Source: Magicicada septendecula (lineage: Eukaryota; Arthropoda; Insecta; Hemiptera; Cicadidae). Taken from it: a DNA stretch of 64,000 nucleotides. The notes under the pieces were generated by a model. It searched no databases. It saw only the letters and a list, made by a program, of their open reading frames with translations, and had not been told where the DNA came from. The stretch is from the NCBI GenBank assembly GCA_034769895.1, contig CM068375.1, positions 254,241,542 to 254,305,541 on the forward strand. The letters run 5' to 3'. The translations under genes were made by a program, and so were the position numbers. Position 1 is the stretch's first letter. Each line of letters starts with the position of its first letter. This document shows, piece after piece, positions 35,690 through 47,285 of the stretch.

Positions 35690-36994
35690 CTATCCTCCAT
35701 CGTTGAATAACAACCGAACCTTAGGTATATTTAATTTATTTTCTAATAAAAACATTTTATGATTAGAAACATTATAATCATATTCATATATTAAACAATT
35801 ATCAAACAAATATCTCAAGTCACGATCGAGTAGGGTTCTGTCTATCTCGGTAATATCATATGTTATAATTTGGTTAGTCATCTTGTAATTATCCTCATAA
35901 TTTTCTACTACAGGTAAGTACTTAATACCATTATTCTCATCATTTATTGTTATTTCAATATCATTGTTACTATAAGGTAAGTATTCATTATTTCCATCCA
36001 CCGTATCTATGCCTAACCTCTCTACCAATTCTCTGCACTTTCTATTTACTTTAAAAAATTTTATTACTTTCTTTTTCTCACAATACCTCTCTACACTTTC
36101 TTTCTTAATATAATTCTCATCATAACACCAAGTTACACTTTCTCTTTCCAAATATGCAGGGGTCCCTAACAGAAAATTATTGCACCACTTATTAGGTACA
36201 CAAAAACACCAAGAAATTTTATTTGTAGACCTATCGTCTCCCAAATATATATTAAAGGAACTCTTGTCCTTATAAAAAATACGTGAAGACTTTTCTTCAC
36301 CCCCTAACACAACATCAAAAGAAAATTCTACCCCCTGCAACCCTTGTACAAAAATATTTTCTCCCAACTCTCTTTCTGACTCAATACACTCAAACACCTC
36401 ATTATCACTCATAATACTTTCATTATCTTTTTCTAATATTATATTCTTACTATCTGTACTATTCTTACTATCTGTAAATTCATTATTCACATTATCATTG
36501 TTGTTTACTTTATTAGTCAGTACTTCATTTTTCGTACTGTTTTCACTACCACTCACCTTCTGGGTTTCTAGTTGACTTAAATTCTTGTCTAATTTTGTGA
36601 TGACCTTGTTAAACTGCTTAATGAGCTTATCGTGACCTATTTTAATTTCATGCTTTAGTTCATTGAACTTGATATCAGGACTATCAAATTTGTCACTTTG
36701 TTTATCAAACTTGTCATTCAATTTTGTAAATTTGATATTAGAATCGCTTTTTTGCTCATCTAATTTTTTGTCTAATTTTAATAGTAATTGCATCATGGCA
36801 CTACTTTCATCTGTTTTATTTTCTGGACTAACTGACATGGATGTAGAGACCTTCTCGGTTTCTACATATACAACAGATACAGGTGTATCTGCTTCGTCAA
36901 TCTGACTAATTTGAGTTGGCTGAACATCCATTTCACTAGTTAAATTTACATCAGCTGCACTGCTTTCTATTTCAATATTATCCTTATTACTCAT
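35690..36994 (-). CDS. 434-aa coiled-coil protein, copy 8 (most divergent)
   Basis: Full length and open, with nine or more replacements: I11S, T13A, D129N, S213N, M219L, Y320C, N373T, R423I and I426V. S213N, M219L and Y320C are shared with copy 9; N373T is shared with copy 6. The combination suggests a recombinant gene made from the two subfamilies. Confidence 0.75.
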   Translation of the reverse strand: MSNKDNIEIESSAADVNLTSEMDVQPTQISQIDEADTPVSVVYVETEKVSTSMSVSPENKTDESSAMMQLLLKLDKKLDEQKSDSNIKFTKLNDKFDKQSDKFDSPDIKFNELKHEIKIGHDKLIKQFNKVITKLDKNLSQLETQKVSGSENSTKNEVLTNKVNNNDNVNNEFTDSKNSTDSKNIILEKDNESIMSDNEVFECIESERELGENIFVQGLQGVEFSFDVVLGGEEKSSRIFYKDKSSFNIYLGDDRSTNKISWCFCVPNKWCNNFLLGTPAYLERESVTWCYDENYIKKESVERYCEKKKVIKFFKVNRKCRELVERLGIDTVDGNNEYLPYSNNDIEITINDENNGIKYLPVVENYEDNYKMTNQIITYDITEIDRTLLDRDLRYLFDNCLIYEYDYNVSNHKMFLLENKLNIPKVRLLFNDGG

Positions 36995-38043
36995 GTTCAC
37001 AATTGTATGTTACTAAAACATATATTTTTATAACCTAAAATTTTAACCTTACCTTGCGCACGTGTTACGTACTTTAGCGCTATTACCTCAGGTAGTTATT
37101 TCACAACCGGTAGGTATACTCTATATAAAATTATGTTTTATGTCGAGTCCCTGGACGGCACGCACCATCTGTAACTACTTGTCCCTGTTATTAAGGGCGC
37201 AATCTGTAACTACTTGTTTTTTATCGTTTAATTAGTTACCATAAAAATTGTGTGTTAAGAGATTACGTTCACTTTGTAAACCGGACGCCATGTTGTCAAA
37301 TTGAGCAACTGTATATAAATTTACTAGTCGGGCCAGGATTCGTGCAACACGAACCATGTTTGTGAAATATACCACCTGAAATAAATGAACACTAGATAAC
37401 ATATATAAGTTATTTTTATTTTAAGCTTTACTCTCCATACATATTATTGACTCGAATATTTCCCAGCAAAACAATTATAACCCTCCAAAAACATGTAATA
37501 CAAAATATGTAAATATTAGTTGATTATATCATAGTTGATTAAACATAAAACACTTTCGCACAACCCAGCATAATTTATATCACTCTCTCTCTCTCACGCT
37601 GGTACAATTTCTTACTTTCTTTTAATGAGCTCATTCTTTTAAAATCTTAATATTGAGTGAATTGAATTTTATTTTGGTCATTATTGTGAAATTATGTTTT
37701 ATTTGAAATTAAAAAAAAATAGGATGTTGGAACGTTCTCACCAAATTATTGTATAAGTCTCATCGCACTTCTAGGGTCGTCGCTATCTGCACAATCGGTA
37801 AAGTTTTACATCGCTTTACGGCCACACTGTCGTGTCGGCCCACGAAAATGCCTCGGACCGATTCTATACGCAAGATTTCACGGACGATCCATCGGCCGAT
37901 GACACCTGTACAAGTCTGTTAACGTCCATCACAACATTTCCGATATTTTATACCATTCATTAACCACTTTTAGTGGTATAAAAGTTAAAATTCACTCTTC
38001 ATGAACGGGTTGCCGGCCGGCTGCGATCACGTTCCCTGTTGAA

Positions 38044-38262
38044 ATGACACAGATCCTTTGTCACAAATTTCTGAGGTGGGGTGAAGCTACGTCACCCGGC
38101 GGCTATTGTTTGGTTGTTTACAGTTTCAACAACACATTCCTCGTCGCTGGCGTAATCAAGGATCGTCGCTTTTATCTCAATAAACGACACGGTTTTTTGC
38201 TGGTTTTCATGTTTTTTGCTATGAAACAGTCAGAATCTTGTCAATTCGATTTTACATTATAA
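38044..38262 (+). CDS. Small protein, copy 8 (72 aa)
   Basis: A GGC triplet is duplicated near 38098-38103, adding one Gly after residue 19 and leaving the frame open. The rest is unchanged. This is the only length change seen in any copy of this ORF. Confidence 0.45.
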   Translation: MTQILCHKFLRWGEATSPGGYCLVVYSFNNTFLVAGVIKDRRFYLNKRHGFLLVFMFFAMKQSESCQFDFTL

Positions 38263-39116
38263 AATATTTGTATAGTTCACTCACTGTATATTTACAAGGA
38301 TTATTCAAGGTTTATTTAATTTTGACCAAATTACTACAAATGAAGGAATACAATATTTATGGTTTTTTATACCATATTTAGGTTGATTAAAAATTGTACC
38401 ATTACAAAACCCCCTCAATGAAAGATTTTGTGTTGAAGCACAAAAACTTTCATTGACCCTTTCATTCTTCCTAAAGGGATCAGCCAGGATAGGTCGCCAC
38501 AACCCCCTTACAATTTATATAAAAGAAAACAACAACTCACCCGTGGTCTGATGATGATGACAGTACCTACATGACCTTACTGGACTTCTCCTTCGAGATC
38601 CCAACACCATAAGGCCACTTAGGCGCGCAACGCCCCTGCTCTGACGCTCTTGGCCAGCTCAGGACCGCTGTCATATCACCAAACACTGAAACAATAAATG
38701 AAAAATATTAAAATAGTGACTTGGTAAATTACTCTATCCTTAACTGATCTGGTTCCCCTTAGCTAGGTGCTGGTTTGTGATGATAAGCACTGGGTTTGCT
38801 TGAAATACTACTAAAATATAATTACAAAAATGTAACGCACAAGAATTATATAGAATTTCCCTTCTCAATATGGACTACCCTGAATTAATAAATTCTTTCG
38901 ATTCCCATCGATAATATTTAACTCTTTCCATTTTATAATTAGTATAATTATAAAAGAAACACATTGATATAAAAGAATTAAATTATAATTGAAAATATGG
39001 AAATCCCCCTATAAATCTCCCAAACATGGAGAAAAACAAATGACAGAAAAACAAAATAATTAATAAATCTGTATGGTATTATTTATTCATAAATCTTATT
39101 GAATTGTTAAATTAAA

Positions 39117-39138
39117 ATTATTATTATTATTATTTAAA

Positions 39139-39186
<48 letters not shown>
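39117..39186. repeat. Longest (ATT)n microsatellite, unit 9
   Basis: Five ATT triplets, the TTTAAAA interruption, then about 17 triplets: about twice as long as in most units. The corresponding tract in other units spans 24 bp (units 3 and 6, no interruption) to 52 bp (unit 1). This is the main source of unit-length variation. Confidence 0.9.
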
Positions 39187-39189
<3 letters not shown>

Positions 39190-40587
39190 AGGTAATAGTT
39201 GTTATTGACAGCGCCAATTATATTTATCCCTTCATACACACTATTTCCATAAATCATGTTAAAATTTCATAACATAACTACATAATACATGATAATACAT
39301 TGATACATCAATACACATGATCATTATATTAATACATCTTAAATTCATATTTAATCTTGATTAAGATTTGCATTTAAATTTACATATTCTATTTAAAGTT
39401 TCATTTAAATCATTTAAAAATTACAATTTCGATTAATTAATTAATTAGACGTCAATTATTATAATATTATTATTTCACATTTATTATTAATATTCATATT
39501 ATTATTATTACTTCATCATTCATTTTTCATTACCTCTCTACTCTGAATTTTCTACCTCACTAACTACCTAACCTTTCACCTTCTAATCATTGTTTAGTCT
39601 GGGTGACTCCTATATTCACTATGTCTTTACTTATTGTAATCTTACTCACCTCCTTCTAACTAACAACCAGATTTACCTATCATGACACCAATATCTCAAT
39701 CATAAACACCTTTACTAATTTAATTTAAATCCTATGGCCCCGCTCGTCTTTGCACAGAGATGGGTGTTCCCTAACTGGCTATATACATCCATAATTTTTT
39801 TCCCTTCCATAAAATTCGGCAAACACTCCCTAAAACTACGCTATTACCTGCCACAACACTATACGTTGGCTACTCCTTATCACCTCACCCCCACTACAAA
39901 ATATCATCAACAACAAATATATGTTTATACCTTGACTTTACTCACCTCTACAAATAATCACTAACTACTGTGTCCCTACCTATCTAATATTTTCTTTGTA
40001 TTATTTACTTCAAAATTCTTAACTATCTAACTCCCTTTACATTAATTACATAACACACATGCTTCTATTTATACCCAGGCTCTATTCCTGTTTACACTTA
40101 CTGTAATCATTGACAATTATCTTATAAATTCATCTCTCACCTACTCATAACAGTACATCTCAACATTCCAATATATATTCTTCTTTGATCATTTATCTAA
40201 TTATTATTCATTAATAATTACCTTCATTACAAAATAAATAATACTTTATCTTCATTAATAGAAACTTTCTATTCCAATTAATAATTTCAGTTAGTACAAC
40301 TTTCTTTTGTACTATTTTAATTCAATATTTGACCTTTAAATATTATTCATTTGTTTAATTAAATAAAACATGTTAATAATTAAAATACATAATAACTGGT
40401 GTACACAAAATATACCTGTAATACAACATCAAAAATACATAAATACATTGATATAAATACATTTAATACAATGAAAAATATACACTCCAAACACATTATT
40501 TTGTTATTTATCAAACTCAGTCCATATGCAGTCCAATTCAATACCACTTTTCACATATATTTATTGTTCATTACACAATACAACAGT

Positions 40588-41892
40588 CTATCCTCCATCG
40601 TTGAATAACAACCGAAACTTAGGTCTATTTAATTTATTTTCTAATAAAAACATTTTATGATTAGAAACATTATAATCATATTCATATATTAAACAATTAT
40701 CAAACAAATATCTCAAGTCACGATCGAGTAGGGTTCTGTCTATCTCGGTAATATCATATGTTATAATTTGGTTATTCATCTTGTAATTATCCTCATAATT
40801 TTCTACTACAGGTAAGTATTTAATACCATTATTCTCATCATTTATTGTTATTTCAATATCATTGTTACTATAAGGTAAGTATTCATTATTTCCATCCACC
40901 GTATCTATGCCTAACCTCTCTACCAATTCTCTGCACTTTCTATTTACTTTAAAAAATTTTATTACTTTCTTTTTCTCACAATACCTCTCTACACTTTCTT
41001 TCTTAATATAATTCTCATCATAACACCAAGTTACACTTTCTCTTTCCAAATATGCAGGGGTCCCTAACAGAAAATTATTGCACCACTTATTAGGTACACA
41101 AAAACACCAAGAAATTTTATTTGTAGACCTATCGTCTCCCAAATATATATTAAAGGAACTCTTGTCCTTATAAAAAATACGTGAAGACTTTTCTTCACCC
41201 CCTAACACAACATCAAAAGAAAATTCTACCCCCTGCAACCCTTGTACAAAAATATTTTCTCCCAACTCTCTTTCTGACTCAATACACTCAAACACCTCAT
41301 TATCACTCATAATACTTTCATTATCTTTTTCTAATATTATATTCTTACTATCTGTACTATTCTTACTATCTGTAAATTCATTATTCACATTATCATTGTT
41401 GTTTACTTTATTAGTCAGTACTTCATTTTTCGTACTGTTTTCACTACCACTCACCTTCTGGGTTTCTAGTTGACTTAAATTCTTGTCTAATTTTGTGATG
41501 ACCTTGTCAAACTGCTTAATGAGCTTATCGTGACCTATTTTAATTTCATGCTTTAGTTCATTGAACTTGATATCAGGACTATCAAATTTGTCACTTTGTT
41601 TATCAAACTTGTCATTCAATTTTGTAAATTTGATATTAGAATCGCTTTTTTGCTCATCTAATTTTTTGTCTAATTTTAATAGTAATTGCATCATGGCACT
41701 ACTTTCATCTGTTTTATTTTCTGGACTAACTGACATGGATGTAGAGACCTTCTCGGTTTCTACATATACAACAGATACAGGTGTATCTGCTTCGTCAATC
41801 TGACTAATTTGAGTTGGCTGAACATCCATTTCACTAGTTAAATTTACATCAGCTGTACTGATTTCTATTTCAATATTATCCTTATTACTCAT
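40588..41892 (-). CDS. 434-aa coiled-coil protein, copy 9
   Basis: Full length and open. It has S213N, M219L, Y320C and I426F, plus a silent change at Lys358. The base change just upstream of the ATG (GTAAAC in place of GTGAAC) removes any in-frame GTG, which supports the ATG start used for all copies. Confidence 0.75.
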   Translation of the reverse strand: MSNKDNIEIEISTADVNLTSEMDVQPTQISQIDEADTPVSVVYVETEKVSTSMSVSPENKTDESSAMMQLLLKLDKKLDEQKSDSNIKFTKLNDKFDKQSDKFDSPDIKFNELKHEIKIGHDKLIKQFDKVITKLDKNLSQLETQKVSGSENSTKNEVLTNKVNNNDNVNNEFTDSKNSTDSKNIILEKDNESIMSDNEVFECIESERELGENIFVQGLQGVEFSFDVVLGGEEKSSRIFYKDKSSFNIYLGDDRSTNKISWCFCVPNKWCNNFLLGTPAYLERESVTWCYDENYIKKESVERYCEKKKVIKFFKVNRKCRELVERLGIDTVDGNNEYLPYSNNDIEITINDENNGIKYLPVVENYEDNYKMNNQIITYDITEIDRTLLDRDLRYLFDNCLIYEYDYNVSNHKMFLLENKLNRPKFRLLFNDGG

Positions 41893-42940
41893 GTTTACAA
41901 TTGTATGTTACTAAAACATATATGTTTATAACCTAAAATTTTAACCTTACCTTGCGCACGTGTTACGTACTTTAGCGCTATTACCTCAGGTAGTTATTTC
42001 ACAACCGGTAGGTATACTCTATATAAAATTATGTTTTATGTCGAGTCCCTGGACGGCACGCACCATCTGTAACTACTTGTCCCTGTTATTAAGGGCGCAA
42101 TCTGTAACTACTTGTTTTTTATCGTTTAATTAGTTACCATAAAAATTGTGTGTTAAGAGATTACGTTCACTTTGTAAACCGGACGCCATGTTGTCAAATT
42201 GAGCAACTGTATATAAATTTACTAGTCGGGCCAGGATTCGTGCAACACGAACCATGTTTGTGAAATATACCACCTGAAATAAATGAACACTAGATAACAT
42301 ATATAAGTTATTTTTATTTTAAGCTTTACTCTCCATACATATTATTGACTCGAATATTTCCCAGCAAAACAATTATAACCCTCCAAAAACATGTAATACA
42401 AAATATGTAAATATTAGTTGATTATATCATAGTTGATTAAACATAAAACACTTTCGCACAACCCAGCATAATTTATATCACTCTCTCTCTCTCACGCTGG
42501 TACAATTTCTTACTTTCTTTTAATGAGCTCATTCTTTTAAAATCTTAATATTGAGTGAATTGAATTTTATTTTGGTCATTATTGTGAAATTATGTTTTAT
42601 TTGAAATTAAAAAAAATAGGATGTTGGAACGTTCTCACCAAATTATTGTATAAGTCTCATCGCACTTCTAGGGTCGTCGCTATCTGCACAATCGGTAAAG
42701 TTTTACATCGCTTTACGGCCACACTGTCGTGTCGGCCCACGAAAATGCCTCGGACCGATTCTATACGCAAGATTTCACGGACGATCCATCGGCCGATGAC
42801 ACCTGTACAAGTCTGTTAACGTCCATCACAACATTTCCGATATTTTATACCGTTCATTAACCACTTTTAGTGGTATAAAAGTTAAAATTCACTCTTCGTG
42901 AACGGGTTGCCGGCCGGCTGCGATCACGTTCCCTGTTGAA

Positions 42941-43156
42941 ATGACACAGATCCTTTGTCACAAATTTCTGAGGTGGGGTGAAGCTACGTCACCCGGCTAT
43001 TGTTTGGTTGTTTACAGTTTCAACAACACATTCCTCGTCGCTGGCGTAATCAAGGATCGTCGCTTTTATCTCAATAAACGACACGGTTTTTTGCTGGTTT
43101 TCATGTTTTTTGCTATGAAACAGTCAGAATCTTGTCAATTCGATTTTACATTATAA
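42941..43156 (+). CDS. 71-aa small protein, copy 9
   Basis: Identical in sequence to copy 1, despite belonging to the second unit subfamily. Confidence 0.45.
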   Translation: MTQILCHKFLRWGEATSPGYCLVVYSFNNTFLVAGVIKDRRFYLNKRHGFLLVFMFFAMKQSESCQFDFTL

Positions 43157-44312
43157 AATATTTGTATAGTTCACTCACTGTATATTTACAAGGATTATTC
43201 AAGGTTTATTTAATTTTGACCAAATTACTACAAATGAAGGAATACAATATTTATGGTTTTTTATACCATATTTAGGTTGATTAAAAATTGTACCATTACA
43301 AAACCCCCTCAATGAAAGATTTTGTGTTGAAGCACAAAAACTTTCATTGACCCTTTCATTCTTCCTAAAGGGATCAGCCAGGATAGGTCGCCACAACCCC
43401 CTTACAATTTATATAAAAGAAAACAACAACTCACCCGTGGTCTGATGATGATGACAGTACCTACATGACCTTACTGGACTTCTCCTTCGAGATCCCAACA
43501 CCATAAGGCCACTTAGGCACGTAACGCCCCTGCTCTGACGCTCTCGGCCAGCTCAGGACCGCTGTCATATCACCAAACACTGAAACAATAAATGAAAAAT
43601 ATTAAAATAGTGACTTGGTAAATTACTCTATCCTTAACTGATCTGGTTCCCCTTAGCTAGGTGCTGGTTTGTGATGATAAGCACTGGGTTTGCTTGAAAT
43701 ACTACTAAAATATAATTACAAAAATGTAACGCACAAGAATTATATAGAATTTCCCTTCTCAATATGGACTACCCTGAATTAATAAATTGTTTCGATTCCC
43801 ATCGATAATATTTAACTCTTTCCATTTTATAATTAGTATAATTATAAAAGAAACACATTGATATAAAAGAATTAAATTATAATTGAAAATATGGAAATCC
43901 CCCTATAAATCTCCCAAACATGGAGAAAAACAAATGACAGAAAAACAAAATAATTAATAAATCTGTATGGTATTATTTATTCATAAATCTTATTGAATTG
44001 TTAAATTAAAATTATTATTATTATTATTTAAAATTATTATTATTATTATTATTAACAGGTAATAGTTGTTATTGACAGCGCCAATTATATTTATCCCTTC
44101 ATACACACTATTTCCATAAATCATGTTAAAATTTCATAACATAACTACATAATACATGATAATACATTGATACATCAATACACATGATCATTATATTAAT
44201 ACATTTTAAATTCATCCATGTTTTTCGGTATCCAAGCCACTTATAGTATATATTAGTAAAATAGTTTACCTTTTTCTTGTCCGTCTGGTGGCCTTTTCTC
44301 TATATTTCAATC

Positions 44313-44344
44313 GACGCGTTTCAGGGCATATGCCCCATCATCAG
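44313..44344 (-). ncRNA. Hammerhead-ribozyme-like motif, left arm (inverted copy)
   Basis: Mirror copy of the right-arm motif, read on the minus strand from CTGATGA at 44344-44338 to GTC at 44315-44313. No difference from the right copy was seen within the core. A transcript through the whole element would contain one core and its complement, so the long hairpin would compete with ribozyme folding. Confidence 0.5.
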
Positions 44345-44625
44345 GATATCCCTTGTTAAAGGTCGTCAATGGTTAAAATATTAAAAACACTGCACACACA
44401 ATTCTAACACACAACAATAAATGTAATACAAACATAAAAACACATAAAATGCCCAAATTATAGACACACACGATATCGATGGTGCGCACCACGATATCGT
44501 GTGTGTCTATAATTTGGGCATTTTATGTGTTTTTATGTTTGTATTACATTTATTGTTGTGTGTTAGAATTGTGTGTGCAGTGTTTTTAATATTTTAACCA
44601 TTGACGACCTTTAACAAGGGATATC

Positions 44626-44657
44626 CTGATGATGGGGCATATGCCCTGAAACGCGTC
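44626..44657 (+). ncRNA. Hammerhead-ribozyme-like motif, right arm
   Basis: CTGATGA (44626-44632), a 15-base segment able to fold as GGGC-ATAT-GCCC, then GAAA (44648-44651) and the short palindrome ACGCGT ending in GTC (44655-44657). This is the order of the type I hammerhead core with a minimal stem III, as known from Penelope-like elements. Weak points: one unpaired U and a G-U pair at the base of stem II, and only three contiguous pairs in stem I (ATC with GAT). It may be a decayed or dimer-dependent ribozyme. Confidence 0.5.
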
Positions 44658-45980
44658 GATTGAAATATAGAGAAAAGGGCACCAGACGGACAAGAAAAAG
44701 GTAAACTATTTTACTAATATATTTAAATTCATATATAAATTCATAAATCTTGATTAAGATTTGCATTTAAATTTACATATTCTATTTAAAGTTTCATTTA
44801 AATCATTTAAAAATTACAATTTCGATTAATTAATTAATTAGACATCAATTATTATAATATTATTATTTCACATTTATTATTAATATTCATATTATTATTA
44901 TTACTTCATCATTCATTTTTCATTACCTCTCTACTCTGAATTTTCTACCTCACTAACTACCTAACCTTTCACCTTCTAATCATTGTTTAGTCTGGGTGAC
45001 TCCTATATTCACTATGTCTTTACTTATTGTAATCTTACTCACCTCCTTCTAACTAACAACCAAATTTACCTATCATGACACCAATATCTCAATCATAAAC
45101 ACCTTTACTAATTTCATTTAAATCCTATGGCCCCGCTCGTCTTTGCACAGAGATGGGTGTTCCCTAACTGGCTATATACATCCATAATTTTTTTCCCTTC
45201 CATAAAATTCGGCAAACACTCCCTAAAACTATGCTATTACCTGCCACAACACTATACGTTGGCTACTCCTTATCACCTCACCCCCACTACAAAATATCAT
45301 CAACAACAAATATATGTTTATACCTTGACTTTACTCACCTCTACAAATAATCACTAACTACTGTGTCCCTACCTATCTAATATTTTCTTTGTATTATTTA
45401 CTTCAAAATTCTTAACTATCTAACTCCCTTTACATTAATTACATAACACACATGCTTCTATTTATACCCAGGCTCTATTCCTGTTTACACTTACTGTAAT
45501 CATTGACAATTATCTTATAAATTCATCTCTCACCTACTCATAACAGTACATCTCAACATTCCAATATATATTCTTCTTTGATCATTTATCTAATTATTAT
45601 TCATTAATAATTACCTTCATTACAAAATAAATAATACTTTATCTTCATTAATAGAAACTTTCTATTCCAATTAATAATTTCAGTTAGTACAACTTTCTTT
45701 TGTACTATTTTAATTCAATATTTGACCTTTAAATATTATTCATTTGTTTAATTAAATAAAACATGTTAATAATTAAAATACATAATAACTGGTGTACACA
45801 AAATATACCTGTAATACAACATCAAAAATACATAAATACATTGATATAAATACATTTAATACAATGAAAAATATACACTCCAAACACATTATTTTGTTAT
45901 TTATCAAACTCAGTCCATATGCAGTCCAATTCAATACCACTTTTCACATATATTTATTGTTCATTACACAATACAACAGT

Positions 45981-47285
45981 CTATCCTCCATCGTTGAATA
46001 ACAACCGAATCTTAGGTCTATTTAATTTATTTTCTAATAAAAACATTTTATGATTAGAAACATTATAATCATATTCATATATTAAACAATTATCAAACAA
46101 ATATCTCAAGTCACGATCGAGTAGGGTTCTGTCTATCTCGGTAATATCGTATGTTATAATTTGGTTATTCATCTTGTAATTATCCTCATAATTTTCTACT
46201 ACAGGTAAGTACTTAATACCATTATTCTCATCATTTATTGTTATTTCAATATCATTGTTACTATAAGGTAAGTATTCATTATTTCCATCCACCGTATCTA
46301 TGCCTAACCTCTCTACCAATTCTCTGTACTTTCTATTTACTTTAAAAAATTTTATTACTTTCTTTTTCTCACAATACCTCTCTACACTTTCTTTCTTAAT
46401 ATAATTCTCATCATAACACCAAGTTACACTTTCTCTTTCCAAATATGCAGGGGTCCCTAACAGAAAATTATTGCACCACTTATTAGGTACACAAAAACAC
46501 CAAGAAATTTTATTTGTAGACCTATCGTCTCCCAAATATATATTAAAGGAACTCTTGTCCTTATAAAAAATACGTGAAGACTTTTCTTCACCCCCTAACA
46601 CAACATCAAAAGAAAATTCTACCCCCTGCATCCCTTGTACAAAAATACTTTCTCCCAACTCTCTTTCTGACTCAATACACTCAAACACCTCATTATCACT
46701 CATAATACTTTCATTATCTTTTTCTAATATTATATTCTTACTATCTGTACTATTCTTACTATCTGTAAATTCATTATTCACATTATCATTGTTGTTTACT
46801 TTATTAGTCAGTACTTCATTTTTCGTACTGTTTTCACTACCACTCACCTTCTGGGTTTCTAGTTGACTTAAATTCTTGTCTAATTTTGTGATGACCTTGT
46901 CAAACTGCTTAATGAGCTTATCGTGACCTATTTTAATTTCATGCTTTAGTTCATTGAACTTGATATCAGGACTATCAAATTTGTCACTTTGTTTATCAAA
47001 CTTGTCATTCAATTTTGTAAATTTGATATTAGAATCGCTTTTTTGCTCATCTAATTTTTTGTCTAATTTTAATAGTAATTGCATCATGGCACTACTTTCA
47101 TCTGTTTTATTTTCTGGACTAACTGACATGGATGTAGAGACCTTCTCGGTTTCTACATATACAACAGATACAGGTGTATCTGCTTCGTCAATCTGACTAA
47201 TTTGAGTTGGCTGAACATCCATTTCACTAGTTAAATTTACATCAGCTGTACTGATTTCTATTTCAATATTATCCTTATTACTCAT
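45981..47285 (-). CDS. 434-aa coiled-coil protein, copy 10
   Basis: Full length and open; same protein as copy 2, with a silent change at Tyr379. The foldback insertion in this unit lies about 1.3 kb beyond the 3' end of this gene and does not touch it. Confidence 0.75.
   Translation of the reverse strand: MSNKDNIEIEISTADVNLTSEMDVQPTQISQIDEADTPVSVVYVETEKVSTSMSVSPENKTDESSAMMQLLLKLDKKLDEQKSDSNIKFTKLNDKFDKQSDKFDSPDIKFNELKHEIKIGHDKLIKQFDKVITKLDKNLSQLETQKVSGSENSTKNEVLTNKVNNNDNVNNEFTDSKNSTDSKNIILEKDNESIMSDNEVFECIESERELGESIFVQGMQGVEFSFDVVLGGEEKSSRIFYKDKSSFNIYLGDDRSTNKISWCFCVPNKWCNNFLLGTPAYLERESVTWCYDENYIKKESVERYCEKKKVIKFFKVNRKYRELVERLGIDTVDGNNEYLPYSNNDIEITINDENNGIKYLPVVENYEDNYKMNNQIITYDITEIDRTLLDRDLRYLFDNCLIYEYDYNVSNHKMFLLENKLNRPKIRLLFNDGG

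Larger units (their letters stand above)
34056..38930. repeat. Array unit 8 (junction unit)
   Basis: 4875 bp. ATT tract at 34242-34287. The left part has the B/C marker TTTACAATC and N373T shared with unit 6. From about 36035 rightward it shares markers with units 9-13 (Y320C, M219L and S213N with unit 9; TGTGTGTTAAG near 37250 and GAAATTAAAA near 37705 with units 9-13). It has the most divergent copy of the 434-codon gene. Confidence 0.92.
38931..43824. repeat. Array unit 9 (second subfamily)
   Basis: 4894 bp. It has the longest ATT tract in the window (39117-39186), which explains its length. ATACATCTTAAATTC near 39332 is shared only with unit 13. GGCACGTAAC near 43516 is shared with units 10 and 11. 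Confidence 0.93.
44216..44721. mobile_element. 506-bp foldback element inserted in unit 10
   Basis: Present only in unit 10. Two 231-bp arms (44248-44478 and 44492-44722) are almost perfect inverted copies; one mismatch was seen (GGTGGCC against GGGCACC). The 13-base centre contains the palindrome GGTGCGCACC. A 32-base extension with no partner lies outside the left arm (44216-44247). TTTAAATTCAT flanks the element (44205-44215 and 44722-44732), a likely 11-bp target duplication, sharing one base with the right arm. Each arm carries a hammerhead-like core. It has no coding capacity. The combination fits the inverted terminal parts known from Penelope-like retroelements better than a plain DNA-transposon MITE, but this is inference. 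Confidence 0.8.

Noticed and set aside
42592-42819. 75-codon ORF across the CpG-rich block of unit 9, and a similar 74-codon frame in unit 12 (57815-58039)
   Set aside because: They arise from one A-run length and one stop-codon change in single units; the other units do not have them.
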